This document shows, piece by piece, positions 1 to 8,881 of a stretch of 64,000 nucleotides of DNA (its first letter is position 1; every line of letters starts with the position of its first letter). Location of the stretch: contig CAWBPA010000024.1 of the NCBI GenBank assembly GCA_963790545.1, forward strand, positions 786,353 through 850,352. Reading direction: 5' to 3'. Source of the DNA: DATBJG01 sp963790545. GTDB lineage: Bacteria > Acidobacteriota > Vicinamibacteria > Vicinamibacterales > JAMQPK01. Below the pieces are notes generated by a model, which saw nothing but the letters and a program-made list of their open reading frames with translations, was not told the DNA's origin and made no database searches. The translations under genes and the position numbers were made by a program.

Positions 1-536
1 ACGACGGCGTGGGCGTCGGTTCGTCCCGATGCAGCGTTCAAACAGTGGTGGACGAGCGAACGCTCGATCAGCACATCATGCGGCGATCCGATATCGATGC
101 AATCGCGAGTCGAGTGGCGCACTTCAACCTGCCGCAGCACCAGGTAGTGGGCAGCGGTCCGAACCTTGACTGCATCGCTTTGTGCGTACTGCGCATCGAA
201 CACCATGCCCTCAAACACGTGGTGGGCATGCTCGATGGTGAGAACCGTGTCTCGACTCGTGACAATGACATCGCCTGAAACACTGCGGACCACAATCGGT
301 GCCCCCGGCGAGCCGTCTCGCGCTGTCCGGAGCGTTTCGAGGTAAACGCCCGGGCGCACGTTGACGACGTCTCCAGGTCCGGCGAGATCGAGCGCCTGCT
401 GGATGCGACCAAACGGGTTCGGGCTCGTGCCTGAACCGTGCTCATCGGCCGCGACGAACCATTCGGTCGCCATGGCGGCCCGCGGCGCTGCGAGCAGACA
501 CAACGCCACCAGCAACAGTCGAGCCCAGACGCGCAT
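1..536 (-). CDS. Secreted right-handed beta-helix repeat protein (3' end off window)
   Basis: The frame opens at ATG 536 and stays open to the left edge, so about 178 N-terminal residues are visible and the C-terminus is missing. Residues 1-24 are a typical signal peptide (MRVWARLLLVALCLLAAPRA). The motif 'GVYLETLRTARDGSPGAPIVV' region is the usual entry into parallel beta-helix proteins of the pectate-lyase/alginate-epimerase fold. It is followed by short turns with regularly spaced V, I and L ('YLVLRQVEVRHS', 'DCIDIGSPHDVLIER'), as in solenoid rungs. Family-level inference: a periplasmic or extracellular polysaccharide lyase, epimerase or binding protein. Its place at the end of the EPS gene series fits polymer modification or degradation. 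No catalytic residue can be assigned from this fragment. Confidence 0.75.
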   Translation of the reverse strand, partial: MRVWARLLLVALCLLAAPRAAMATEWFVAADEHGSGTSPNPFGRIQQALDLAGPGDVVNVRPGVYLETLRTARDGSPGAPIVVRSVSGDVIVTSRDTVLTIEHAHHVFEGMVFDAQYAQSDAVKVRTAAHYLVLRQVEVRHSTRDCIDIGSPHDVLIERSLVHHCLNAASGRTDAHAV

Positions 537-580
537 AGTGTCTCTTTGCTTGGAAGACATTCGTGTCTTGGCGAAGCCTT

Positions 581-732
581 CAGCTGTCAGCTATCAGCCG
601 CCACACGGCGGACCTAAAGGTCCGCCCTACGTACTGTCAGCTATCCTCGTCCTGTCAGCTATCAGCCACAGTACGTAGGCCGGACCTTCAGGTCCGGCGC
701 TGGCCGACGTCCGACGGCTGACAGCTGACCGC
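581..732. repeat. Mirrored pair of palindromes with short flanking repeats (BIME/MITE-like)
   Basis: The gap contains two near-perfect palindromes: 607-626 (GGCGGACCT-aa-AGGTCCGCC) and 679-698 (GCCGGACCT-tc-AGGTCCGGC). They are joined head to head by a perfect 12-bp inverted repeat, CCTACGTACTGT at 626-637 and its complement at 668-679. The outer and inner flanks carry copies of CTGTCAGCTATCAGC (from 583, 634 and 652), with an inverted copy near 717-730. This is the architecture of a REP doublet or small non-autonomous element. It sits just upstream of the beta-helix gene and downstream of the GT4 stop. The palindromes could act as transcript 3'-end hairpins. No coding potential is seen. Confidence 0.8.
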
Positions 733-736
733 TGCG

Positions 737-1936
737 CTAAGTGACCGGACGCAGCCGACGCGTGGCCACTTCAGACTGCACCGCGCCCGGCGCCTGCTCG
801 ACGAGGCTGATGACCCGACGTGCGTTGTCGAGCCAGGTGCGATGACGTTCGATTTCCTTCCGCGCGTTCGTTCCCAGCCGGCACCGGAGACCCGCATCGT
901 CGGTCGCGCGCGCGAGCGCCTTCGTCAGCGACGTCGCGTCTTCGGGTTTGAAGAGAATGCCGTTCCGGTCGTGCGTCAGCAGGTCCCGGATGTTCTCCAT
1001 ATCAGGAGCGACGATGGCCTTGCCCATAGCCATGTATTCGAGGATCTTCATGGGCGACGAGTAGAACGTGGCGCGAGGGCTGACGGCAATGTCCATTGCG
1101 GCAACGAGCCGGCGCACCGCGTCGTGCGGCACACGCCCCGTTACCGTCAGCCGCGCCGAGAGACCCCGATCCGCAAATGACTGCTCGAGTGCCGCACGGC
1201 TCGGGCCATCTCCCACGATCAGCAGGTGCAGATCCGGATGGCGTTCGGCAATGCGGTGAAAGGCCTCAGCCAGAAGCTCGGGCCCGTGCCAGGGTCGAAG
1301 CACTCCCGTAAACCCGACGATGAGCTTTCGCTCCAGCCCGTACTGGCGGCGGATTTCGGCGTCGCCAATCAGTGGATGGAATCGATCGGGATCGACGCCG
1401 TTCGGCACCACGACGATGTGGTCTTCCGGAACGCCAATTGTTGTCAGGACGTGCTTGAGCGGTGTCGACACAGTCAACACACGCGACGCGGAGCGGCAGA
1501 TGGTGCGCTCGAACCAGCGGCACAGCTTTGGAAAATAGAGCCGCTCATCGAACGTCTGCTTTTGCAGTGAATACGGTGAGTTGACTTCGAGAACGACCGG
1601 AATGCCCAGTCGCTTTCCGGCCCAGACGGCGGAAAAGTTGTAGCTGACGTACCGGTCATAAATCAAGTCGGGTTGAAATCGTCGGATGGCCTGCGAAATC
1701 CTCGCAAACCCCGGCCCGTTGTACGCGAGTTCTCCGAGCTCATAGCAGGCGCCCGGCAGGAGCCGGCTGACGCGCGACCAGCGACGCTGTGACGTCGACA
1801 CGGTGTTGGTCTCCTCACCGATGAGGGAAATGACCTGCACGTCGTGCCCGAGCGTTCTGAACGCTTTGATCATCTCTGCGACGTGGATACCCTCCGCGCC
1901 GTCGCCAAGTGTTCGATGGTGGTAGAGGATTTTCAT
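737..1936 (-). CDS. Glycosyltransferase family 4 (GT-B)
   Basis: A 399-residue GT4-type retaining glycosyltransferase of normal length. The N-terminal acceptor domain begins MKILYHHRTLGDGAEGIHVAEMI. The C-terminal donor domain has 'VVVPNGVDPDRFHPL', 'IVGFTGVLRPWHGPELLAEAF' and the E-x7-E-type segment 'SPMKILEYMAMGKAIVAPDMENI', which contacts the nucleotide sugar. The start codon overlaps the upstream GT4 stop (ATGA), so the two are probably translationally coupled. It should act in the cytoplasm, adding a sugar to a lipid-linked EPS repeat unit. Donor and acceptor cannot be told from sequence. Confidence 0.9.
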   Translation of the reverse strand: MKILYHHRTLGDGAEGIHVAEMIKAFRTLGHDVQVISLIGEETNTVSTSQRRWSRVSRLLPGACYELGELAYNGPGFARISQAIRRFQPDLIYDRYVSYNFSAVWAGKRLGIPVVLEVNSPYSLQKQTFDERLYFPKLCRWFERTICRSASRVLTVSTPLKHVLTTIGVPEDHIVVVPNGVDPDRFHPLIGDAEIRRQYGLERKLIVGFTGVLRPWHGPELLAEAFHRIAERHPDLHLLIVGDGPSRAALEQSFADRGLSARLTVTGRVPHDAVRRLVAAMDIAVSPRATFYSSPMKILEYMAMGKAIVAPDMENIRDLLTHDRNGILFKPEDATSLTKALARATDDAGLRCRLGTNARKEIERHRTWLDNARRVISLVEQAPGAVQSEVATRRLRPVT

Positions 1937-3015
1937 GCAGCACTCATAGTTGGGGCCCCGCTCAGCAGCAAGGCTTCGTCAAGAACCGTGTCGCGAATTT
2001 CAGGTTGAGGAATCCGTCGGCGCACGTCGTCGTATGCGCCCAGTACGTCACTGACCTTTGCGGCCAGATCGTTCGGGTCGTTCGGGGCGAAGGTGACGAC
2101 ACCCTTCGGACGGGTGCCGTTTTCGCTGGCAACGACCGGCACCGACAACGACAAAGCCTCGAGAACCGAGGAACAGACACCGTCTTTGCTGGGCGTGCGG
2201 ATGTACATCCGCGTTCTCGTCAGCAACGACAGAAACTCGTCGTGGGGAAGATCGCCGGCCAGAATGATGTTGTTCTGAAGCCCCAGGGAGCGGATCTGCT
2301 CGGCAATGGGTTCCGAACCGGCATCCGAGCCCATCACGATCAAGCCGAGGCGCGGGAAGCGCTCGACCAGGAGCTTCATCGAGTCGATGAGCGACTCGAG
2401 ATAGAACTCCGGACGGAAGAATGCGTAGGTGCACAGCACCGGGTCGTGGTCGCGAATGAAGCCCTCGACACGGTCGGACAGCTGTACGCGATGAAACTGC
2501 AGGTACTGCCGGCTGAAGGCCGGGATCGGGACGATTTTGTCGGGGTCGATGCCGTACAACACGATCTTTTCTTTCACGGCTTCACTGTTACAGACGATCT
2601 TGCGCGGAATCTTGAACACCAGCCGGAACACCGGCGCGAACATCCGGCTTCGCTCCTGCGGAAAGTACTTCTGGAGTGGACCGGCATGGAACGTCAGGAC
2701 ACACCGCCGGCCACAGAGCAGGTTGATCATTTCGGCCAGCAGGGTCAGCACCAGGCCCTTGGGGGAATCCCCGTTGACGTGAGCGTGAACGGTGTATCGA
2801 TTGCGGCTGAACCGAACGACCTTGCGGACATAGTCCAGGCCGTTTTCAACGGTTTCGTATTCGTCGCTCTTGATTTTCCGGCTCTTGCCGGTGTTCAGCA
2901 CGACGCAGGTGTGTCCCATCGTCTCGAGCTGCTCTTTGACGTACTGCACGCGCACACCCCACCCGGCGCGTGGCGGCGGATAGGACGTGATCTCAAGAAT
3001 TCTTGCGGCGCTCAT
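1933..3015 (-). CDS. Glycosyltransferase family 4 (GT-B)
   Basis: A 360-residue GT4 protein. The glycine-rich acceptor loop lies near the N-terminus ('SYPPPRAGWGVRVQYVKEQLE'). The mid-protein linker has 'IVCNSEAVKEKIVLYGIDPDKIVPIPAF'. The donor domain shows 'IVMGSDAGSEPIAEQI', 'LAGDLPHDEFLSLL' and 'GVCSSVLEALSLSVPVVASENG', the last holding the conserved E of the nucleotide-sugar site. Its stop overlaps the start of the next GT4 by 4 bp. The gap upstream (3016-3048) carries a heptamer repeat and is followed by the lyase gene, so this may be the start of a two-gene sub-unit. Likely role: EPS repeat-unit assembly; sugar specificity unknown. Confidence 0.88.
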   Translation of the reverse strand: MSAARILEITSYPPPRAGWGVRVQYVKEQLETMGHTCVVLNTGKSRKIKSDEYETVENGLDYVRKVVRFSRNRYTVHAHVNGDSPKGLVLTLLAEMINLLCGRRCVLTFHAGPLQKYFPQERSRMFAPVFRLVFKIPRKIVCNSEAVKEKIVLYGIDPDKIVPIPAFSRQYLQFHRVQLSDRVEGFIRDHDPVLCTYAFFRPEFYLESLIDSMKLLVERFPRLGLIVMGSDAGSEPIAEQIRSLGLQNNIILAGDLPHDEFLSLLTRTRMYIRTPSKDGVCSSVLEALSLSVPVVASENGTRPKGVVTFAPNDPNDLAAKVSDVLGAYDDVRRRIPQPEIRDTVLDEALLLSGAPTMSAA

Positions 3016-3020
3016 GGTCT

Positions 3021-3047
3021 CCTTTGACCTTTGACCTTTGACCTTTG
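3021..3047. repeat. Tandem heptamer CCTTTGA, about 3.9 copies
   Basis: Four consecutive CCTTTGA units (the last lacks its final base) lie right before the GT4 start at 3015 and beside a palindrome. The same word recurs 50 kb away at 52864-52880, so it is a dispersed intergenic sequence. No function is evident. Confidence 0.85.
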
Positions 3048-3048
3048 T

Positions 3049-5473
3049 TCAGACAGCGGGGACTAAAGCCCCCGCGCCACGTTTGATATGGTCCGTCAGA
3101 GCCAGCGTTTCCGCCGGATCGGAACACTCGATGACCTCGGTCTCTTCACGTTGTGTGAATGCGGCAAACGACACGCGTCGAATGGCCTGCAGCAGGATCT
3201 GACCCTCGGACGCGAGCAGGAAGCCATCGACCATGGCACAGGCCGTCACGCGGTCCGGTTCGCCGTGACGGACGCAGGCGACACGAGCATCGGTCTCGAG
3301 CGACGGCGTCACGACCAAATCGCCGGACCCTGTGAAGAGCACGTGATCGTGGACCGATCCGTATCGAATGACGAAGCCACGGTTCAGCGAGCGATCGAAA
3401 CTGCCGCCGACGAGAGGCGTCACGTCGATCCTGGGCGGCGTCCCCCGGAACGGCACGAGCAGCGTGTGCAGGACAGTCGGTCCCGCGATTCTGGTACGGA
3501 ACGAAAAGGCTGGAGCGCGGCGCCGCTGGCCGTACCCGGTTGCCACCCACCCGTCCTCGGGCTGATCGCCCTCGGTCCAGAGGTGCGTCGTCAACGCGTC
3601 GTCCTCGAGAGCGATGACGAGCAGGCCGACACCTTCGCCATCCCGTGCACTCACGCGGTTTCCAAAGACGGTCGGATTGAAGTCCGGCGCGAGATGAAAA
3701 TACCGATCGATCTCGTGCGAACCTTTCCCTATCAATTCGTCCCGCAGGAGCCAGTAATCCGGCTTCATGAAGAGAACACCGCGGCGATGCTGCACGGGAC
3801 TGGCCAGTCGCGCATAGCCGTCGTGAGATCCTTCCGCGTAGTCCATGCAGGCGGTGCTCACCCAGTGATGAGGTTTGGCCCGATAACCCTGCGCCCACCG
3901 AAGACGGCCGCGGTACGTGGCCTGCGACTCACCGTCCACGACCACCGTGTTGTGGGCGGCCGTGTCACGGAAATAGCGGTGCCATTCGGCTGCACCGTTG
4001 TACGTGTAGAACCCTGGATCGATAAGGGCTGGCCGCCCCTCGACCGAAACTTCGATGGCCAGCGCATCAGCGTGCCCGTGGGCAGCCGACGGCACGTCTG
4101 TGTGCCGAACGCCCGCCGAGATCTCGCCACAATCAAAGCAAAGGTACTGGGCATCGCTCTCCCAACCGCTTCGGAGGACGTAGTACCCGCTTGACGCGAG
4201 GTCCTTCGAAGTTGACTCGGGTGGGCAGTCGGGTAACGCGTCGTACTCGTCCCATCCCCTTCGTCCGACAACCCATGCCAGGTCGGACGGGAAGGTTCCG
4301 GCAATTCGCTTGAAATCCCCTCGACCGTAGAGTGTGGCCGCCAGCGCGAGGAACACCCGGAAATCCCACAACGAGGCCTGCTCGAGATCGAACGCCCGGC
4401 CTTCGTCACCGTCCCCGATTGCCGGCGTCGATCCATCCGGCCGCGTCAGGTACATCGAGGTACTCGCTGGCACGCTCGAGCGCAGCCCAGACGGGTTTGT
4501 CAACCGGCAGCCCCACGCGACGGCGCGCCAGAGCGGCCTGCAGGTAGAAGCCAAGCGTGAAGTGGTGGTAACCCGTGGCCTGCTCGACCGACCCACCATC
4601 GGGGTGGAATTGGCGCATCGCTTCGGTCACCAGCGTCTTCCACGCCGACTCCCGCCACCGCGACGCACCACGCAGAGCAGGCATTGCCGTCCCCAGAACA
4701 CTCAACGCCGCGGCTTCGCCAACGAGATGGTTGTACGGACTGAAGTACGTCGAGAGATGCCGCGACAGATAGCGACGATGCGCGTCGAGTGACGTCAGGA
4801 TCGTCCGGCGCCGCCGACCGTCGAATGGCGCCGCACCTTCAAAGAGGCCACAGGCCTGAAGCCAGGCGAGCGCACGGATCGCAACCTCGAGAGCACTGGC
4901 CCAATTGATTCCGAGGTGGTACGGGTTGTCCTTGATCCAGTCTCCAATCAACTGCACCCCCGCGGCGACATAGCGCGGGTCTCGCGTGAGGCGATAGGCC
5001 TTGCCCAGCGTCGGCAGGAATTGGTGCCGATTCAGCTCCCACACGTACTTGACGTCGCCGTAGCGGGCGGCACCACCAAAAATATCGATACGTGCGTGAA
5101 ACACGCGTGGCCAGTCACGCCCTGTAATCGGGTCGGCGTGCCACCGCACCTGGTGCCCATAATCGACCGTCGTGCCGAGCAGGGTCAGCGTCCCCCCGCA
5201 GATGGCATCGGCGCGGGTGACGATGTCGTCTGCGTAATCGGAGCGGCAGAACCTGAGCCGCTGGGCCGCTTCGTCGAGCGACGCATTGTCGAGCCACGGT
5301 GTTTCGAACACCACGGCCCCGTCGGGCATCCGCACAGGAGCACTCGAACGGCCCAGAATGAACCGGCCTTCGTCCACAATCTGTTGCACGCCCGACCAGG
5401 CCCGGTGGCCAATTTCGGCCGGGCTGGTTTCGGCGAGCCGCCGGGTCAGCGCCACGAGTGACTTAGGCGACAC
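3049..5473 (-). CDS. Heparinase II/III-family polysaccharide lyase, frameshifted
   Basis: Two overlapping reading frames together make one protein of about 805 residues. The N-terminal alpha-toroid part reads 'RVFHARIDIFGGAARYGDVKYVWELNRHQFLPTLGKAYRLTRDPRY', 'INWASALEVAIRALAWLQ', 'LSTYFSPYNHLVGEAAALSVLG' and 'DGGSVEQATGYHHFTLGFYLQ'. The C-terminal beta-sandwich part reads 'GHADALAIEVSVEGRPALIDPGFYTYNG' and 'RDTAAHNTVVVDGESQ'. These are hallmark segments of heparinase II/III-type lyases, which cleave uronic-acid polymers by beta-elimination; the histidines, the WE pair and the YHHF and NHL motifs are present. The frame breaks near 4456, where removing one base joins EYL to MYLTRPDGSTPAIGDGD. 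GTG 5473 is my preferred start (11-bp overlap with the kinase stop); ATG 5524 is an alternative. No signal peptide is obvious. Likely role: turnover or length control of the uronate-containing EPS. Confidence 0.85.
3056..3075. repeat. REP-like palindrome of the 9-2-9 type
   Basis: GCGGGGACT-aa-AGCCCCCGC pairs 8 of 9 positions and has the same layout (9-nt arms, AA loop, inner ACT/AG bases) as the palindrome at 607-626. It straddles the 3' end of the lyase gene and may form a hairpin at that transcript end. Confidence 0.7.
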
Positions 5474-6591
5474 TGGCACGGTCCATCCATTCTTGAAGCC
5501 GGGCGACGAACCAACGGTCGACAATCGTTCGGTTGAGCAGGCCGCCGGTTCCCATCAGCGAGAGAGACCGCTGGAACCTGACGTACATGGGATTGCTCTT
5601 GCCGCCGCTCCATGCGCCGAGCCGGCGATGCCATTTCTTGAGCAGGCATTCGATGACGTAGATCGGCAGGACCGGATCGATCGGACCCTGGTAGTACTCT
5701 TCCAGAAACGCATCGGCATACGACGTGACGCGTCTCACGTCGGCGAGCGGATTTCCGAGACGCAGCAGCTGAATCTCGACCAGGAACGCCGCCACGTCGC
5801 GACAGCAATCCCCCTCGTGGGTATTGCCAAAGTCGAGCGCCTGCACACCATCTGGCGTTGCCCAGACATGTTTGAGCTTGTAGTCGCCGTGAAGGGTCGA
5901 CCACCTCACGGGCTGTGCGGGCAGCGTCGCGGCAAGTTGCTCGAGCGAGGAGAGCAGTGGATCGAGCACCCGCAGCGGAACGCCACGATCGACGAGCGGC
6001 CGTCCCCGCTTGTGCATCAGCTCGTGGACCTCGGACGGCGACCAGGTGCGCAGACGAGATGAATGAAGATCGTGGTGGAACAACCGCAGCCATCGCCCGC
6101 ATCGGGCGAAGGCTTTGGCGCAGCCGGGGTCACGCGATGCCACCAGGACGCCCAGGTCGCGGCCGGCGGCATGCTCGACGGTCAACACGTTGCGCTCGGG
6201 GTCGTAATCGAGCGGTCGTACCGACGCCCAGCCCGGTGTGACCGGCCGAGAAGTATCGATACGCACGGGCGAGACCCTCGTACTCCGCACGGCCGAGTGC
6301 CGCGGCCGTGACCGTCTGCTGGAGCTGATCGAACGCATCGTTGACCGAGTCGCGCCGAATCTTTGAAATGACGCGCGTCGTGGAGCCGTCCGTCCAGTTC
6401 AACGTGAACTCGAACCGAAGCGAGAACCCCCGGTCGATCGTTCGGGTGCACACGATTTCCGGCACGCCCTGGTCGGCACGTTCCGGGTAAATCGACGGGG
6501 CCTGACATCGAAGCCGGTTCTCGACTTCGTGCCGGAGACCAGCCACCAGATCGGGAGCGTCCGCGTGTTGTTGTCGTACTTGAGGCTTCAC
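5463..6591 (-). CDS. APH/choline-kinase-fold phosphotransferase, frameshifted
   Basis: The product starts at ATG 6591 (ATGA overlap with the GT4 stop at 6588) and continues in another frame after about 6238; removing one base restores 'FSAGH-PGWASVRPLDY'. The restored protein of about 375 residues has the aminoglycoside-phosphotransferase catalytic core: 'STLHGDYKLKHVWATPDGVQALDFGNTHEGD', that is the HGD...N-like Brenner loop followed by the DFG-type metal ligand, plus 'DCCRDVAAFLVEI'. It is one of three such kinases in this locus and is unlikely to be a resistance enzyme. A sugar, polyprenol-sugar or polyol kinase is the more reasonable inference. Cytoplasmic. Confidence 0.78.
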
Positions 6592-7823
6592 GTCTGTACA
6601 CCCTCCCTCAACACGGGTTCAGGTTCGTGCGCGTCCGCATACCGGTACGCGGCCATGTAAACGCGCTCATAGTCGCGCGCCATCCGATCGACGGAAAAGT
6701 GCGTCCTGGCCCTGTCGCGGCCGCTTCGTCCCATGGCACATCGCGTCGACGGGTCTCGCAGCAATGCCAGAATCGCGTCGGCCGTGACGTCCGCCGTTCG
6801 AGGCGGCACGAGCCAGCCGGTCTCGCCATCCTGGACGACCAGGGGATTGCCGCCCACTCGAGTCGCGACGATCGGGATGCCGGCCGACATGGCCTCGAGA
6901 AGCGCCAGCGAAATGCCTTCCGAGAGACTGCAGAGCGCGAATGCGTCCAGGCACGGCAGGATTGTGGACGCGTCGGTCCGCCATCCGAGAAAGCGCACGA
7001 TCTGCTCGAGACCCATGCTGCGGACGAGCGCCTCGAGGTCGCTTTTTCCGGGCCCGTCTCCGATAAACGCCAGACGCGCCTGAGGCGCATTGGTGTGCAC
7101 GCGGGCCATGGCCTGCACGAGCGTCGGAAAGTCTTTGACGGGTCTGAAGAACCCCATCGTGCCCACGACGAAATCCGTGTGTCCGAATCCGAGCTGCCGC
7201 CTCCGGGCATCGCGCTCGGCACGCGCGAGCGGCTGCGATTCGAGAGGGACTCCGTTGAGGATCACCGAAACCTTGTCCTCGGGCACCTCCCACTCGGCAA
7301 GCAAGGTCTGTTTGACTTCCGGCGAGACGGCCACGATATGCCGAAGCCATTTCGCGATCAGGCGCTGCGCGACCAGACGAAATCGCCGGTTGCGTCCGTG
7401 CTGGGACGCGCCGGTCTCGAAGTGCAGGCCATGCTGCGTGTGGACGACGCTCCGAACGCCAGCCAACCGGGCCCCGACGACGCTTTCCATCAGGGTGCTC
7501 CAGTTGTTCGCGTGCACGACGTCCACGTTCAGACGCCTGAAGACTCGAGCGAGCGACAACGTCAGTCGCGGATCGTTTCCCCGTCGCTTGTTCATGACAA
7601 CGATGGGGATCCCTTCGTCACGGATCCGCGCGCTCAGCGCCCCCGAAGCGCCCAGGGAGACGACCACCGGCCGCCAGCCGTGGTCGTATAGCTGGTTTGC
7701 GAGCGTCACCACACACTGCTCGGCCCCGCCACCCTTGAGATTCGAGGTCACCAGCGCGACGGTGGGCGTGTCGCCCCCGCCTCGTTCGATTGCCGGGGGC
7801 ATCATCTCGAGCTCAAGCGGCAT
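6588..7823 (-). CDS. Glycosyltransferase family 4, XrtA/PEP-CTERM-locus type
   Basis: A 411-residue GT4 protein. The N-terminus has the acceptor loop 'NLKGGGAEQCVVTLANQL', then 'VVHANNWSTLMESVVGARLAGVRSVVHTQHGLHFETG'. The donor half reads 'VILNGVPLES', 'VGTMGFFRPVKDFPTLVQAMARV' and 'EGISLALLEAMSAGIPIVATRVGGNPLVVQDGETG'. The last segment, including VGGNPxVVQDGxTG, is typical of the sugar transferases that accompany exosortase-A EPS loci. Start M1 overlaps the deacetylase stop by 11 bp; M7 (7805) would remove this. Adds a sugar to the lipid-linked EPS intermediate on the cytoplasmic face; specificity unknown. Confidence 0.88.
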   Translation of the reverse strand: MPLELEMMPPAIERGGGDTPTVALVTSNLKGGGAEQCVVTLANQLYDHGWRPVVVSLGASGALSARIRDEGIPIVVMNKRRGNDPRLTLSLARVFRRLNVDVVHANNWSTLMESVVGARLAGVRSVVHTQHGLHFETGASQHGRNRRFRLVAQRLIAKWLRHIVAVSPEVKQTLLAEWEVPEDKVSVILNGVPLESQPLARAERDARRRQLGFGHTDFVVGTMGFFRPVKDFPTLVQAMARVHTNAPQARLAFIGDGPGKSDLEALVRSMGLEQIVRFLGWRTDASTILPCLDAFALCSLSEGISLALLEAMSAGIPIVATRVGGNPLVVQDGETGWLVPPRTADVTADAILALLRDPSTRCAMGRSGRDRARTHFSVDRMARDYERVYMAAYRYADAHEPEPVLREGVQT

Positions 7824-8871
7824 CGTGCACCGCCTTCATCTGCTGCCACAGTCCCGACAACTGGGCGGCAAAAACGAGCCGCGTGTGGCCCCGACCGATG
7901 TTGACGCGCCGGAGCGCGAATGGATCGCTGGCGAGATCGTTGAAGCCCGGAATCTGCGTGGCCGCGCCCATGTAGCCGACCTGCCGGAGCACCCGACGGT
8001 CGGTGTCCCCAAAATCTCCGACGCCACCGTTGGGATAGCTGAACACGCGGCAGGGCTGCCGCAGCTCTCGTTCAATCGTTTCTTTGGAGCCGACGACTTC
8101 TTCGAGGCGCTGACGTGCGTCCAGGGTGGAAAGCACCGGGTGGTGCACGGTGTGCGAGCCAAACTCGATCCCGGCACCCGCCATGGTCCGAACATCGTCC
8201 CAGTTCAGAAACTCGTACCGCTCGCGCGCCGTCGGCTCGTCCTCCTGCCCGGCCTGCTGCACCAGTTCGGCAATCTTGTCCTCACGAAGTCCCACCGGAA
8301 GCCGCTTGAGCAATTTCAGGAGGGCACTGGCCGTCTGCTCACGTTCCTCTGACGACCGCAGCCACCAGAGTCGAGCTTCGTCACCGAGCTCGAGCCGGAT
8401 GACCGGGCGCTTCATACTGCTGATGAGCCGAGCGACACGCTCGGTCCAGAGAAGATGCATGCCGCGGCCGATGTGGCCCGTCGTGAGGAAGATCGTCGCA
8501 GGCACCCCGCACTCCATGAGAACCGGGAAGGCCTGCGTGTAGTTGTTCCTGAACCCGTCGTCGAACGTCACCGCCACCGAATTCGGTGGGAGCGGTGTCC
8601 CATGGCGGAGGCGCGCCACCGCCTGTCCCAGCGTCATGCACGTCGATGTTCGGGCGAGGTACTGCATTTGCCAGTGGAACGTTGCCGTGTCGACCATGTT
8701 CCGGTTCAGCCATGCGTCGGGCCCATCGGTCGACTCCATGACCCCGTGGTAGGTCAGCACCAGAAGCCTGTGGCGGTTCAGTCGGCGCGCCAACCGAAAT
8801 GCACCGCCGGCCTGAAGCAGACCCGACAGCGATGTCTTCGCGAACTTTCGAACGAAGTGTTGTGCTGCCAT
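7813..8871 (-). CDS. Polysaccharide deacetylase (NodB-type)
   Basis: A 352-residue carbohydrate esterase family 4 protein. NodB motif 1 is 'VAVTFDDGF' (the first D is the catalytic base, the second a metal ligand); motif 2 is 'EFGSHTVHHPVLS' (HxxxH metal ligands); motif 3 is 'FSYPNGG'. It belongs to the subgroup beginning 'LVLTYHGVME...', which often replaces one another in EPS clusters. It has no clear signal peptide; the N-terminus is basic with 'KFAKTSLSGLLQAGG'. Expected reaction: removal of N- or O-acetyl groups from the nascent polymer or a lipid-linked sugar. One of three deacetylases in this locus. Confidence 0.9.
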   Translation of the reverse strand: MAAQHFVRKFAKTSLSGLLQAGGAFRLARRLNRHRLLVLTYHGVMESTDGPDAWLNRNMVDTATFHWQMQYLARTSTCMTLGQAVARLRHGTPLPPNSVAVTFDDGFRNNYTQAFPVLMECGVPATIFLTTGHIGRGMHLLWTERVARLISSMKRPVIRLELGDEARLWWLRSSEEREQTASALLKLLKRLPVGLREDKIAELVQQAGQEDEPTARERYEFLNWDDVRTMAGAGIEFGSHTVHHPVLSTLDARQRLEEVVGSKETIERELRQPCRVFSYPNGGVGDFGDTDRRVLRQVGYMGAATQIPGFNDLASDPFALRRVNIGRGHTRLVFAAQLSGLWQQMKAVHDAA

Positions 8872-8881
8872 CAGCTCACCG

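Noticed and set aside
68..445. Open frame on the minus strand at the left edge (125 residues)
   Set aside because: It lies in a different frame from the signal-peptide-bearing beta-helix gene, which explains this DNA much better.
581..732. CRISPR array
   Set aside because: Repeats are palindromic, unevenly spaced and mirrored, with no spacers of constant length and no cas genes.
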